This document shows positions 26,453 to 34,743 of a stretch of DNA of 59,430 nucleotides, in pieces (position 1 is the stretch's first letter; every line of letters begins with the position of its first letter). Position numbers and translations under genes: made by a program. Under the pieces are notes generated by a model that saw only the letters and a program-made list of their open reading frames with translations, was not told the origin of the DNA and did not search any database. The DNA comes from Dysgonamonadaceae bacterium (GTDB taxonomy: Bacteria > Bacteroidota > Bacteroidia > Bacteroidales > Dysgonomonadaceae), in the NCBI GenBank assembly GCA_031272205.1, contig JAISUH010000053.1, positions 1 to 59,430 on the forward strand, written 5' to 3'.

Positions 26453-27331
26453 TTAATTTAAATGTTCTAAATCCAATAATATCATTTCTTGCGAACGGCG
26501 TTGGATAATATCCCGCAACGCGACTACATCGATACCCCATGTTTTACTGAGGTATTTCTGCATAATATCATACTTTTGTTCGATGATCGGCCGACCGGTT
26601 GTGCCGGCGTCTGCCAACAGAGCTTCCCAAGAGGCAGGCGTGCTGGTCAGGAACACGGCGTAGGTTTCTACGAAATCTTCATCGGGAGCGTTCATGGCGT
26701 AAGGCGACACAAAACCCGCCTTATGAGCGGTCGAACTGCTGATGAGATACCAGTCGCCCGAAACATAGCTCGCCTCCGAGATCAGCTGGAAGTTGGGGTC
26801 GTAGCGTACCGTCTGGTGCAAAATGTGGCAAAACTCGTGGTGCATCGTCTTGAAGTAATAGTAGTTGAGGAAGTCCATGCTCACATTGTCGGGATCTAAA
26901 TTATTGACCATATACAGGGTAACCTTCATACCGCCTTCCGCAGTACCCAGAATCACCGTGCCTTCGGAGTTGTAGGCGCCCGATCCCACCAAGTGAATCA
27001 TACGCGGTGCATAGTTGCGCAGGAAATCGATGCCCCGAATCTCGTCGTAAGCTTCAAACCAGAGGTATTTAACCAATTTCGCCATAGCAATAGACTTGCT
27101 GTACTCAGCGGGCGCCAAGGTGTGCGACTGCGATGACTCGATATCTTCCAAGCGGTATTTAAACTCCACATTGTAAGGATATACATAATTGGTTATCAGC
27201 CATTTATCAAAATCGTTCCGAAGAGGCGCTTCCGTATCGAAAATGCTGTTTTCATCTAATGCAGGCTCGTTATCGCAGGAAGAAAAGAATAAACCTGTCG
27301 CGATACATAAAGCAAATATTATTTTTTTCAT
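26453..27331 (-). CDS. Zinc metallohydrolase-type lipoprotein associated with SusC/D import
   Basis: A 292-residue lipoprotein (lipobox FSSC, C19) of the family described as substrate import-associated zinc metallohydrolase lipoproteins. The motif HHEFCHILH (about 165-173) contains HExxH, giving two zinc histidines and the catalytic glutamate; EASYVSGDWY about 22 residues on and DEDFVETYAVFL later may supply the third ligand. The active site suggests a surface peptidase or related hydrolase that trims the substrate before import. It lies between susD and the DUF4302 gene in one operon. Confidence 0.85.
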   Translation of the reverse strand: MKKIIFALCIATGLFFSSCDNEPALDENSIFDTEAPLRNDFDKWLITNYVYPYNVEFKYRLEDIESSQSHTLAPAEYSKSIAMAKLVKYLWFEAYDEIRGIDFLRNYAPRMIHLVGSGAYNSEGTVILGTAEGGMKVTLYMVNNLDPDNVSMDFLNYYYFKTMHHEFCHILHQTVRYDPNFQLISEASYVSGDWYLISSSTAHKAGFVSPYAMNAPDEDFVETYAVFLTSTPASWEALLADAGTTGRPIIEQKYDIMQKYLSKTWGIDVVALRDIIQRRSQEMILLDLEHLN

Positions 27332-27366
27332 ACTTTCGAGTATTTAAGTTTCATTATTTATATTCC

Positions 27367-28929
27367 TTATCTCGGGTTTGCAGGCAATCCGGCAGCAATA
27401 GCGGCATTTGGCAACTGCAAGGTGCGGCGCGGGTCGTCTTTCTTCAACACATCAGTTTCGACATATTGATTGTTTCCTACCTGACGGCGGGAGATTTCTA
27501 TCCCGTAGCGGCGAACATCGAACCAGCGCAAGCCGTCGTGGATGGTAACCATCCGGCGCAAATGCAAGAGGGCGTGGAGCAGATTCTCCTGGTCGCTTCC
27601 GGCCGCAATGGAGAAATCGGGGTTCAAAGCCTTCTTGGGAGTGGGCTTAACGGATGTGTAATAATCCAAATCGTTGTAGTATTGGATGATTGCGGCCTTG
27701 GTAACGGAGCCTGCGGTCGTAAAGCCCTTCATAAACATGTTCATATCATCGACCGCCTTATCAAATTCGTTGGTCAGGATATAGGCTTCAGCGCGGCACA
27801 TCAACAGTTCGTCGGTCGTAAACACCGGCTGCACCGTCCAAGGCTCGCCGATACCGGCTACCGGATCGCTGTATTCGAAATAATAGCCGTACTTGCGGAT
27901 GATAATCTTATTAACCGAAGAATTCCACCACACGCCGTAACGCAGGATGCTCAGCATGGAACCCCAAGGGGTGGAGGAACGCATTGTTTCGGTTGACGCC
28001 AACTGCTGGCTGTGCACGTATTTCGTACCATAAATAAAAATACTGTGTAACACCGGCCACAGCGAATTTGCCATAACATTCAGCAGCGTAGCATTGTTAT
28101 CGGCGGCGCAAAACCAGTCCGGACGAATCATTCCGTTCTGCGACAGCGTAGCGCCTTCCGCCCAGTTGCGCAGTCGGGAAGCGGCGGCGGATCCTTCGCC
28201 CAATACCTCGTTGGCATACTCAATCACCTTGTCGTATTTGCGGTAATAGAGGTAAAAACGGGCGGCAAAAGCATAAGCCGCATCGTGCGTAAAATGATAC
28301 TTGGGCGCATAGGGATAGGCATTGTCATCAACGAAGGGCAGGGCTTCCTCGATGTCTTTTTCGATCTGCTCATACACCTTGGCAACGGTGCTGCGGTCGT
28401 ATTGCTTGGCGACTTCAGTTTGCGGTTCTAACGGATAGGGCACTCCCGGATCGCTTTCGCTGCTCGCGCCATAGGGTTTGGAAAAGAGATTGACCAATAT
28501 AAACTCTGCATAAGCGCGGCACAGCAGGGCTTCCGCCTTTTGCGCGTTGGCGCTTGCCGGATCATCGAGCTCTTCGATAGCTTCGAGCGCCGCATTGGCG
28601 GCTGCCGTCCCGTTATAGAACAATTCCCATACCCATTGCGGGCTGTCGTAGTCGATGGGGGTGATGTCGCCCCATTCATAGGCCTGTTTTTGCAGGACTT
28701 CGTACTCCCAGCCCACGCCGGTGCTCTCGTCGGTATTGTCCGACATCATTTCGGTCAGGTAGGCATAGCAGGCCTGCGGATAGGCCGAAGTCAACAACTG
28801 ACGCACTTTTTCTTTCGAATCTATCGTTGTCCGGTTATCGGGAGCCTCGTCCAAAAAATCATTGCAAGACGAGAAGCATCCTGCCAAAAGTAGTGCGGAG
28901 AATATTATATGTATTTTTTTCATATTCAT
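27367..28929 (-). CDS. SusD/RagB family outer-membrane lipoprotein
   Basis: The substrate-binding lid of a SusC/D importer. The 520-residue protein has a signal peptide and Cys-rich lipobox region (LLAGCFSSC), then CNDFLDEAPDNRTTI, the usual SusD N-terminus. TPR-like helices follow (LLCRAYAEFILVNLFSKPYG, AYAFAARFYLYY), and a late ELLMCRAEAYI and GLRWFDVRRYG mark the family. It lies 14 bp after susC. No carbohydrate-active enzyme is encoded in this locus, so its ligand is probably not a polysaccharide. Confidence 0.95.
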   Translation of the reverse strand: MNMKKIHIIFSALLLAGCFSSCNDFLDEAPDNRTTIDSKEKVRQLLTSAYPQACYAYLTEMMSDNTDESTGVGWEYEVLQKQAYEWGDITPIDYDSPQWVWELFYNGTAAANAALEAIEELDDPASANAQKAEALLCRAYAEFILVNLFSKPYGASSESDPGVPYPLEPQTEVAKQYDRSTVAKVYEQIEKDIEEALPFVDDNAYPYAPKYHFTHDAAYAFAARFYLYYRKYDKVIEYANEVLGEGSAAASRLRNWAEGATLSQNGMIRPDWFCAADNNATLLNVMANSLWPVLHSIFIYGTKYVHSQQLASTETMRSSTPWGSMLSILRYGVWWNSSVNKIIIRKYGYYFEYSDPVAGIGEPWTVQPVFTTDELLMCRAEAYILTNEFDKAVDDMNMFMKGFTTAGSVTKAAIIQYYNDLDYYTSVKPTPKKALNPDFSIAAGSDQENLLHALLHLRRMVTIHDGLRWFDVRRYGIEISRRQVGNNQYVETDVLKKDDPRRTLQLPNAAIAAGLPANPR

Positions 28930-28943
28930 TTTTTATTTTAAAA

Positions 28944-31900
28944 TTAGATTCCCACTCTTAGTGTTAATGTGTATTGTTTGGGCACAGGCGCCGAAACGCC
29001 GCCGGAACGGAAGAATTCGGGATCCTGACCGTTCAACTTAGCGTCGGAATAAATCAGGAACAAGTTGGTAGCCTGCAACTTAATGGATGCATCGGAAACA
29101 ACTTTGCCCAGCCAGCTTTTCGGAATATCGTACGAAAGGGATATTTCCTTCATACGGACAAATCCGCCATCGGCGATACGCGCGGTCGAATAGTTATAGG
29201 CATTGTACAAATAGCTGTAATAACTGCTCGATGATTCCTGCCTTTTGGAAAGGATGACCGGAATGTTGGTAATGGCTTCATCGCCGGGAAGCGTCCAACG
29301 GTTGGCAAACTCTTTTGGCATGGCCGTGAGGTCGGAATACTGAGTTTTGAATACCGGGTCGAGGCGAACCTTATTTCCGAAGGAATAGGTTACAAATACG
29401 TTCAATTTAAAGTTTCTGTAAGTGAAGATATTGCCCACACTACCGGCAATCGTCGGTTCTGCCGGACCTTCGTACTGCACGATTTTCAATACATCTTCCG
29501 TTTGCTGGAAATCGATTTCATCGGGAGCAATGTTGTTTCCTTCGGCATCAACAAGTGTCGGTATCCCGTCGCTGCTCAGGCCGTTGAACCGGAAGGAGAA
29601 CAGGCCGCGGTTGGGATAACCCTCCATGGCAAATCCGTTGCCCGATACCAAATCGATAATCCGGGTATTGGCTTCCAGCTCGGTGATCTCGTTTTTGTTT
29701 TTCGAGAAAATCAGGCTGGTGTTCCAATTGAACTGCGGCGTTTTGATGTTTTTGGTGAAAATAGAAAGCTCGATGCCGCTCGACTTCATGGTGGCGATAT
29801 TGGCCATTTTGTAAACGCCGTTGTCGGCCATACTGCTCAAATCGCCCAAGCCGCCGCCGACACCTTGCGTATTAACGATACCAATCAGGTCGAAGTTGTT
29901 GCGGGTGTACCAGTCGGCTACCACATTGATGCGGTTGTCCGCAAAGCCCATATCGATACCGATATTGAACTCGTGTTTCTTTTCGTAGGTCAATTCGCTG
30001 TTTTCCACATCTTCGATATACAAGCCGCTTTCCTTAACGTCGGCGTAGGGACGGTAGGGTTTGTAACTCCGATAGATGGGCGCTGAGTTGGTTACGTTGC
30101 CCGGAGGGTTCTCGGCGGTCAAACTGTAAGAAGCTTTCAGCGTCAAATGCGAGAGAGCCGGCTCGGCATTTTCGAAGAAGGATTCTTCGTGCGCGTTCCA
30201 TGCGCCCGAAATATTCCATGTCGGCAGCCAGCGTGCGCTGGTGGACTTACCAAGCCGGTTTGAACCTTCGTATCGGTAGGTGCCCGAAAGGACATAACGC
30301 GATCGATAAGAATAGGTTGCGTTGGCGAAATAGGCCGCCGACAGGTTGCGCAAGGTCGTCAGGGAGTAATAGTCGGTATTCCCTTCGATGCTCTTTTTGA
30401 AATACTGGTAGATATAATACGGTATTTCACCACCGGAATATTGCAACCCCCAACCGTTGAAGAAGGTTTGCTGGCGATCGACCTTATTGGCTTCGATACC
30501 GCCGGTGAAGCTGGTGATGTGTTTCTTGTCGAACACCTTGTTCCAAAATACGCTACCGCGTACATCGTAAGCCAGCATCTTATAATCGGTGCGTTGGTAG
30601 ATACCGCCTTCGGGCAGAATAGTGATCGGCAAAGCGTAGGGATTGTCGGGGTCGCTGTATAACCAGGGGTTGTTTTCTGCCATGGTGGCGTCGTCCATCG
30701 CGCGGTAAGCCATCGCCTGATTCGATTCGTCCTTGATGCGGTGTTCCTGCGAGGTGGTCTTGTACTTCAAAGCGGCTACTCCGGCTACTTCCAATTCGGG
30801 TAGTATTTTCCATTTCAGTTCGCCTTGGAATTTCAGGTCCACCACATTCAGTTCCAAATTATTGTTTTCCAACTCGTTCAAGATATTAAACGGCGCATAA
30901 TTGCTGGTGTAGAACACATTCGGGTCGAGGACGCGCGAGGAGTTCAACGAATAGCTGTAGGGGTTGATATCGAAATCGCGCTTCACCTGTCCGCGTACAA
31001 CATCCACATCCTGCGACAGGGTACCGGGTGCGCTCTGTTTGCGGTAAGAGGCATTGGATATCAGGTTGGCGGTTACCGTATTCGACACATTTTGCGTTAC
31101 GTTGAGGTTGGCCGTATAGCGTTGCGCTGTGCTTTGCTTGTACCATCCCGGATCCTGCATAACGCTCAAAGAAGCGTACATGGACGATTTGTCGGTTCCC
31201 GAAGTCATACTGACGGAGTGGTTTTGCGATACTGCGCTCGAAAACAGCTCTTCAAACCAGTCGGTGTTTCGGTATTCGGCTTCGCGCAGGTAAGCATTTC
31301 GCGCTTCTTCGGTATTTTCCAACATAAACAGCCCCGTATTGGGATCCACCGTATTGATCAGTTGATACATTTTTCCATACACGCCGCTGTCGGAAGCGCG
31401 GAACACGTCTGAAAGGTTCAACCAACCTTTGCTTTCCATCTCTTTATAAACGCCCATCTGTTCTTGGGAATTCATGATGTTGAAGTTGTTGTAACTCGGA
31501 ATCAGGCGGGAAGTAAATTCTCCCGTATAGGAGATTTTGCTCACTCCGGCACGTCCCTTTTTGGTTGTAACCACAATCACGCCCGCCATAGCGCGTGCGC
31601 CATAGATAGAGGTAGCCGAACCGTCTTTCAGGATGTCGAAGCTCTCGATATCGTCGGCGTTCAATCCGGCAATCGCCGAGCTGATCAGCGTAACGGCGTC
31701 GCCCGACGAAAGGGCGTCGGCGCTCACATCCACAATGTCGTCCATAATGATGCCATCAACCACCCACAAAGGTTTGGAATTACCGTAGATGGAGGTGGCT
31801 CCACGCACCCTGATTTTGGGGGCGGTACCAAACGTACCCGATACATTCTGTACGGATACGCCGGCAGAACGTCCTTCCAAAGCGCGGCTGGCATCGGCCA

Positions 31901-32402
31901 AACCGTCCAATTTTATATCGGAGGCGCTCAGCTTGTCGGCAGCTCCCGTAAACAATCGTTTGTCCGTGCGGGTGATACCCGTAACCACCACTTCGCTCAA
32001 TGCCGTGGCGTCTTCTTTCAAGACAATATTGAAACTGGTTTTGCCGGCTACTTTAAGTTTTTGCTGCTCGTATCCGATAAACGAAATTTGCAGAGTGGCA
32101 TTGTCGCTGACGGATAGCGAAAACCTGCCGTCAACGTCTGTAACCGTACCATTCTGGGTACCTGCCTCAACAACGTTGGCTCCAATCACAGGTTCGCCAT
32201 CCGAATCCACAACCCTTCCGGAGATTTGTTTCTTCTGTTGTTCGATTGCATTTTCGGAACTCGTTTCGTTTGTCGGGGAAATCATATTCCCTGCCTGCAA
32301 AGAAAGAGAACAAAGAAAACTCAACAGAACCAAAACCTTCAGTGATAGTGATCTTGCGCATTTTTTACATGCGATTAGGCTGGATTTACTTTTCTTTTCC
32401 AT
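28944..32402 (-). CDS. SusC/RagA family TonB-dependent transporter
   Basis: A 1152-residue outer-membrane transporter. The N-terminal signal region is followed by a carboxypeptidase-regulatory-like domain (about 58-140: ISGRVVDSDGEPVIGANV...), a plug domain starting at VVVTGITRTDKR with LKDGSATSIYGARAMAGVIVV, and a 22-strand barrel ending in LTLRVGI. There is no STN domain, so it does not signal to an anti-sigma factor through this route, and no ECF sigma/anti-sigma pair adjoins it. First gene of a five-gene operon with susD and three lipoproteins. A TACTTTTG promoter element lies 127 bp upstream. Confidence 0.95.
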   Translation of the reverse strand: MEKKSKSSLIACKKCARSLSLKVLVLLSFLCSLSLQAGNMISPTNETSSENAIEQQKKQISGRVVDSDGEPVIGANVVEAGTQNGTVTDVDGRFSLSVSDNATLQISFIGYEQQKLKVAGKTSFNIVLKEDATALSEVVVTGITRTDKRLFTGAADKLSASDIKLDGLADASRALEGRSAGVSVQNVSGTFGTAPKIRVRGATSIYGNSKPLWVVDGIIMDDIVDVSADALSSGDAVTLISSAIAGLNADDIESFDILKDGSATSIYGARAMAGVIVVTTKKGRAGVSKISYTGEFTSRLIPSYNNFNIMNSQEQMGVYKEMESKGWLNLSDVFRASDSGVYGKMYQLINTVDPNTGLFMLENTEEARNAYLREAEYRNTDWFEELFSSAVSQNHSVSMTSGTDKSSMYASLSVMQDPGWYKQSTAQRYTANLNVTQNVSNTVTANLISNASYRKQSAPGTLSQDVDVVRGQVKRDFDINPYSYSLNSSRVLDPNVFYTSNYAPFNILNELENNNLELNVVDLKFQGELKWKILPELEVAGVAALKYKTTSQEHRIKDESNQAMAYRAMDDATMAENNPWLYSDPDNPYALPITILPEGGIYQRTDYKMLAYDVRGSVFWNKVFDKKHITSFTGGIEANKVDRQQTFFNGWGLQYSGGEIPYYIYQYFKKSIEGNTDYYSLTTLRNLSAAYFANATYSYRSRYVLSGTYRYEGSNRLGKSTSARWLPTWNISGAWNAHEESFFENAEPALSHLTLKASYSLTAENPPGNVTNSAPIYRSYKPYRPYADVKESGLYIEDVENSELTYEKKHEFNIGIDMGFADNRINVVADWYTRNNFDLIGIVNTQGVGGGLGDLSSMADNGVYKMANIATMKSSGIELSIFTKNIKTPQFNWNTSLIFSKNKNEITELEANTRIIDLVSGNGFAMEGYPNRGLFSFRFNGLSSDGIPTLVDAEGNNIAPDEIDFQQTEDVLKIVQYEGPAEPTIAGSVGNIFTYRNFKLNVFVTYSFGNKVRLDPVFKTQYSDLTAMPKEFANRWTLPGDEAITNIPVILSKRQESSSSYYSYLYNAYNYSTARIADGGFVRMKEISLSYDIPKSWLGKVVSDASIKLQATNLFLIYSDAKLNGQDPEFFRSGGVSAPVPKQYTLTLRVGI

Positions 32403-32528
32403 AAATTTACTTTTATAATGAATTTATCGCTTTTAATTTGTTACAAGTATTCAATCAATTCATTGTTTGCTTCACCTAAACAAGCTAAATACAAAGCGGA
32501 TTAATTTTATTAAATTTTACCGATTTTG

Positions 32529-32536
32529 CAAAAGTA
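32529..32536 (-). promoter_or_regulatory. susC promoter, -7 element TACTTTTG
   Basis: TACTTTTG on the minus strand matches TAnnTTTG. The start is expected near 32522, leaving a leader of about 120 nt that is AT-rich with no ORF. No riboswitch motif is recognised. Confidence 0.55.
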
Positions 32537-32766
32537 TGCAATTTTCTCGATTTTAATAACCGTTTTTTTTTTTTTAATTGTATTTAACACCGTTATGAAA
32601 GTGAAAGGTTCTTTTTTTGGGACAAAAAGACAATTTTTTGAGGTTTAATGAGATGGGGTTTGTTGAGAAAATCAGGTGAAAATGGGTTTTGTACTAAAGG
32701 AGCAAAAGCGCGAAAGGGGGGAGTTGAGAATTAAGAATTAAGAGTTGTGAATGGGGAAGGCAGAAA

Positions 32767-32851
32767 TTAGAAGTTAGAAGTTAGAAGGGGCGAAAAGCGG
32801 ATGTCTTAGTGGGAAGTTTTTAGTTTTTAGTTCTTAGTTTTTAGTTCTTCG
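32767..32851. repeat. Heptamer tandem arrays
   Basis: TTAGAAG occurs three times in tandem at 32767-32787. TTTTTAG, TTTTTAG, TTCTTAG, TTTTTAG and TTCTTCG follow one another at 32817-32851. A similar but shorter heptamer series stands before the matching repeat at the left edge (about 3-27). The 7-bp period is constant while the unit sequence drifts. Confidence 0.75.
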
Positions 32852-32915
32852 GGGGGACAGCTAAACATTCCAAATTTCGAAAATTTGGAATGTTTTTTTT
32901 AAAAAAGGTGATGCA
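32844..32915. repeat. Dispersed repeat, copy B, with a 34-bp perfect palindrome
   Basis: Matches 20-86. The palindrome at 32863-32896 has exact 15-base arms (AAACATTCCAAATTT and its complement) around CGAA, with the same AAAC/GTTT ends as the palindromes at 418-450 and 477-509. It is followed by poly-T, poly-A and GGTGATGC, as in copy A. Confidence 0.85.
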
Positions 32916-32926
32916 AATACATTTCA

Positions 32927-33081
32927 AGAGGCTGTCTCAAAAGTAGAAAAGCCGCGTCATTCCGGCGAAAGCCGGAATCCCCTTCTAATCGTTAAAGATT
33001 AAAATACAATCATTTAGCGTTTGACGGTCTTCGGGGATGGCGGATCAAGTCCGCCATGACGGGCTTTTGAGACAGCCTCTT
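32927..33081. mobile_element. MITE-like element, 155 bp, 18-bp perfect terminal inverted repeats
   Basis: AAGAGGCTGTCTCAAAAG at 32927-32944 is repeated exactly inverted at 33064-33081. The interior has no ORF and contains two hairpins (ATTCCGGC-gaaa-GCCGGAAT and GGCGGA...TCCGCC). The terminal sequence resembles ends seen on insertion sequences and their non-autonomous derivatives in Bacteroidales. A clear target-site duplication is not visible. No transposase is encoded in the window. Confidence 0.75.
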
Positions 33082-33209
33082 ATACAGTGCCGTCCCTTGG
33101 CGGGACTTTGGGGGTGATGCGGATGCCTTGTCCACAGGCTAAAGTCCACGGTTAATAAAATGTGCCCTTTGCAGGGGTCGGGCTGCCTGAATATCCCCGT
33201 TCGGGGATA

Positions 33210-33295
33210 CATATCAATAGAAAACAGCGCTCTCCCACCAATGCAACCCCGTACGGGGTTGAACGGCGTTTAGCCCTTTGGTTTCTATTGATATG
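33210..33295. repeat. 86-bp unit bounded by 14-bp inverted repeats
   Basis: CATATCAATAGAAA at 33210-33223 is repeated exactly inverted at 33282-33295. The interior includes CAACCCCGTACGGGGTTG, itself a palindrome. Thirteen bases of the same end occur alone at 385-397, suggesting a dispersed family. Confidence 0.7.
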
Positions 33296-33320
33296 GATGG
33301 CCTGCGGTCAAGCGGGGCGC

Positions 33321-33364
33321 CCCGTCATTGCGAATCCCGCCACATGCGGGGTGAAGCAATCCGG
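33321..33364. repeat. REP-like unit, second copy
   Basis: CCCGTCATTGCGA, a CCCGC...GCGGG hairpin, then GTGAAGCAATCCGG. It shares its two ends with 527-563 but not its middle. Confidence 0.55.
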
Positions 33365-33521
33365 CATGGAAGCACGAAGGCGTGAAAGAGGGCGTATCTT
33401 AATTCTTAATTCGCAATTCTTAGTTTTTCCGAATTGTTTCGGGCTGAGCCCGACCAAAGACGTGCCATTGGGACTTGCACGGCAGTTTTTGCAGAGACGG
33501 AGCGTGCCGTGTCTTTTCTAT

Positions 33522-34727
33522 TTATATCGCCTTATCTGCTTTCACGTTCTTTCCTCCCCAACCTTTCTTGTTTGTCCATTCGGCGTAGGGAGCCGACCAA
33601 AATTCGTCGCTTTCGGGCAAACCCAAAGGCAAGAGTCCCATGGTACAAAGATAAACGCTGCCGGTATTGATGTACGGTTCCGACATTTCGATTTGCGATC
33701 CCGTGAAACCGACCCGCAACCAACCCTTCGCATCGAAATTGTCGGGCGACTCCAATTGTCGCCGGATGACGGCCGTGAGCGCACATCGCACTTGCGCGGG
33801 CTCAACCGATTGAGGGAGCAGGTGCATTAAGCAAGCTTGCGCCAATGCGTGAAAAGCCCCAAAACGATAAGTGATTGAGCGGCCGATGATGGGATACGTA
33901 CCTTCGGGCGAGATCAGCCGTTCCTGTTGTTCCGCATAACGGGTCAAGCGTTTCCGTTGCGTAGCGAGAAAAGCGCCGTCATCCATACCGTGCTTATCCA
34001 TCACCATCAATACGTCGGTCAGCATCGGATGGATGACGTAACTGTTGTAATAATCGGCATGGAAGGCAGCGCCGTCGCCATAATTGGCGTCGCCTTCATA
34101 CCATTGGTCGCGAAATTTGAGCACGCCGTCCATCATGCGAGTCTTATCACATTCGCCCGTGAATTCCAACAGAGCGGCCTCGATGATGGAAGCAAACAAG
34201 AGCCAATTGCTTTCGAAAGGCCTGATGATACGGGTTTTTTGGAGTGCTGCAATCACGTTGTTCTTCGTGTTGTCATCCATGCCGTTCCACAATTGCGTTT
34301 TTGCCCGCAGAAGTCCCTGCGCCAAAAAAGCGGCATCCACTAAGGGTTGCGAAGGCTGGTCAAACACCAAATAATCGGGGGAAGCGGGATCTGTTGCATT
34401 TTTTAATCCACTGATAGTAAGGGTAATGTATTTTTTGCGAAGCTTCCCTTCCCACGAATCATCAGATCCCAATTCGAGCCACGGAGCGATGCCGCAAACG
34501 ACCCGCCCCACGGCTTCGAGGTATGAGAACTCTTTTCGCGACCCGATCGATTCATACGGCATGTTCTTTTTCAGCGAATTGTCGCTGAGCGACGTCAAAA
34601 CGGGATCGGCAATGCGGCACATTGTTTCCACCCAAAACCGCCGATCTTCCGCTCCCGAATTTTGTGCAAACGCGGCAAGGGAACAGAAATATGCAAGCAT
34701 TAAAAACAGGTATCGCGATTTCATCAT
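33522..34727 (-). CDS. DUF2264 family secreted protein
   Basis: A 401-residue protein with a cleavable signal peptide (ending SLAAFAQ). DUF2264 starts at once (FWVETMCRIADPVL) and spans nearly the whole chain: VVCGIAPWLELGSDDSWEG, GDANYGDGAAFHADYYNSYVIHPM and GRSITYRFGAFHALAQ. The family has an (alpha/alpha)6-barrel look and is found near polysaccharide-degrading enzymes, so a glycoside hydrolase or lyase role is suspected but not shown here. It is the last gene of a run with a kinase-like and a CBM9-like gene. Confidence 0.8.
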   Translation of the reverse strand: MMKSRYLFLMLAYFCSLAAFAQNSGAEDRRFWVETMCRIADPVLTSLSDNSLKKNMPYESIGSRKEFSYLEAVGRVVCGIAPWLELGSDDSWEGKLRKKYITLTISGLKNATDPASPDYLVFDQPSQPLVDAAFLAQGLLRAKTQLWNGMDDNTKNNVIAALQKTRIIRPFESNWLLFASIIEAALLEFTGECDKTRMMDGVLKFRDQWYEGDANYGDGAAFHADYYNSYVIHPMLTDVLMVMDKHGMDDGAFLATQRKRLTRYAEQQERLISPEGTYPIIGRSITYRFGAFHALAQACLMHLLPQSVEPAQVRCALTAVIRRQLESPDNFDAKGWLRVGFTGSQIEMSEPYINTGSVYLCTMGLLPLGLPESDEFWSAPYAEWTNKKGWGGKNVKADKAI

Positions 34728-34743
34728 AACAATCGTTGAAAAA

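Larger units (their letters stand above)
32537..33521. other. Gene-free region with mobile and dispersed repeats
   Basis: There is no plausible gene over almost 1 kb between susC and the DUF2264 gene. The stretch contains heptamer tandem arrays (32767-32787 and 32817-32851), the second copy of the left-edge repeat, a MITE-like element, an 86-bp inverted-repeat unit, a REP-like unit and a degenerate GTAGAGACG-type hairpin. 33082-33209 holds a small CCCCGTTCGGGG hairpin and nothing else recognised. Confidence 0.7.

Noticed and set aside
28944-32402. Sigma/anti-sigma control of the SusC/D operon
   Set aside because: SusC lacks the N-terminal STN signalling domain and no ECF sigma or FecR gene is adjacent; the ECF sigma at 41471 is 9 kb away with its own partners.
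33162-33830. Plus-strand frame of 222 codons
   Set aside because: It crosses two repeat units and the end of the DUF2264 gene, and its sequence has no protein character.
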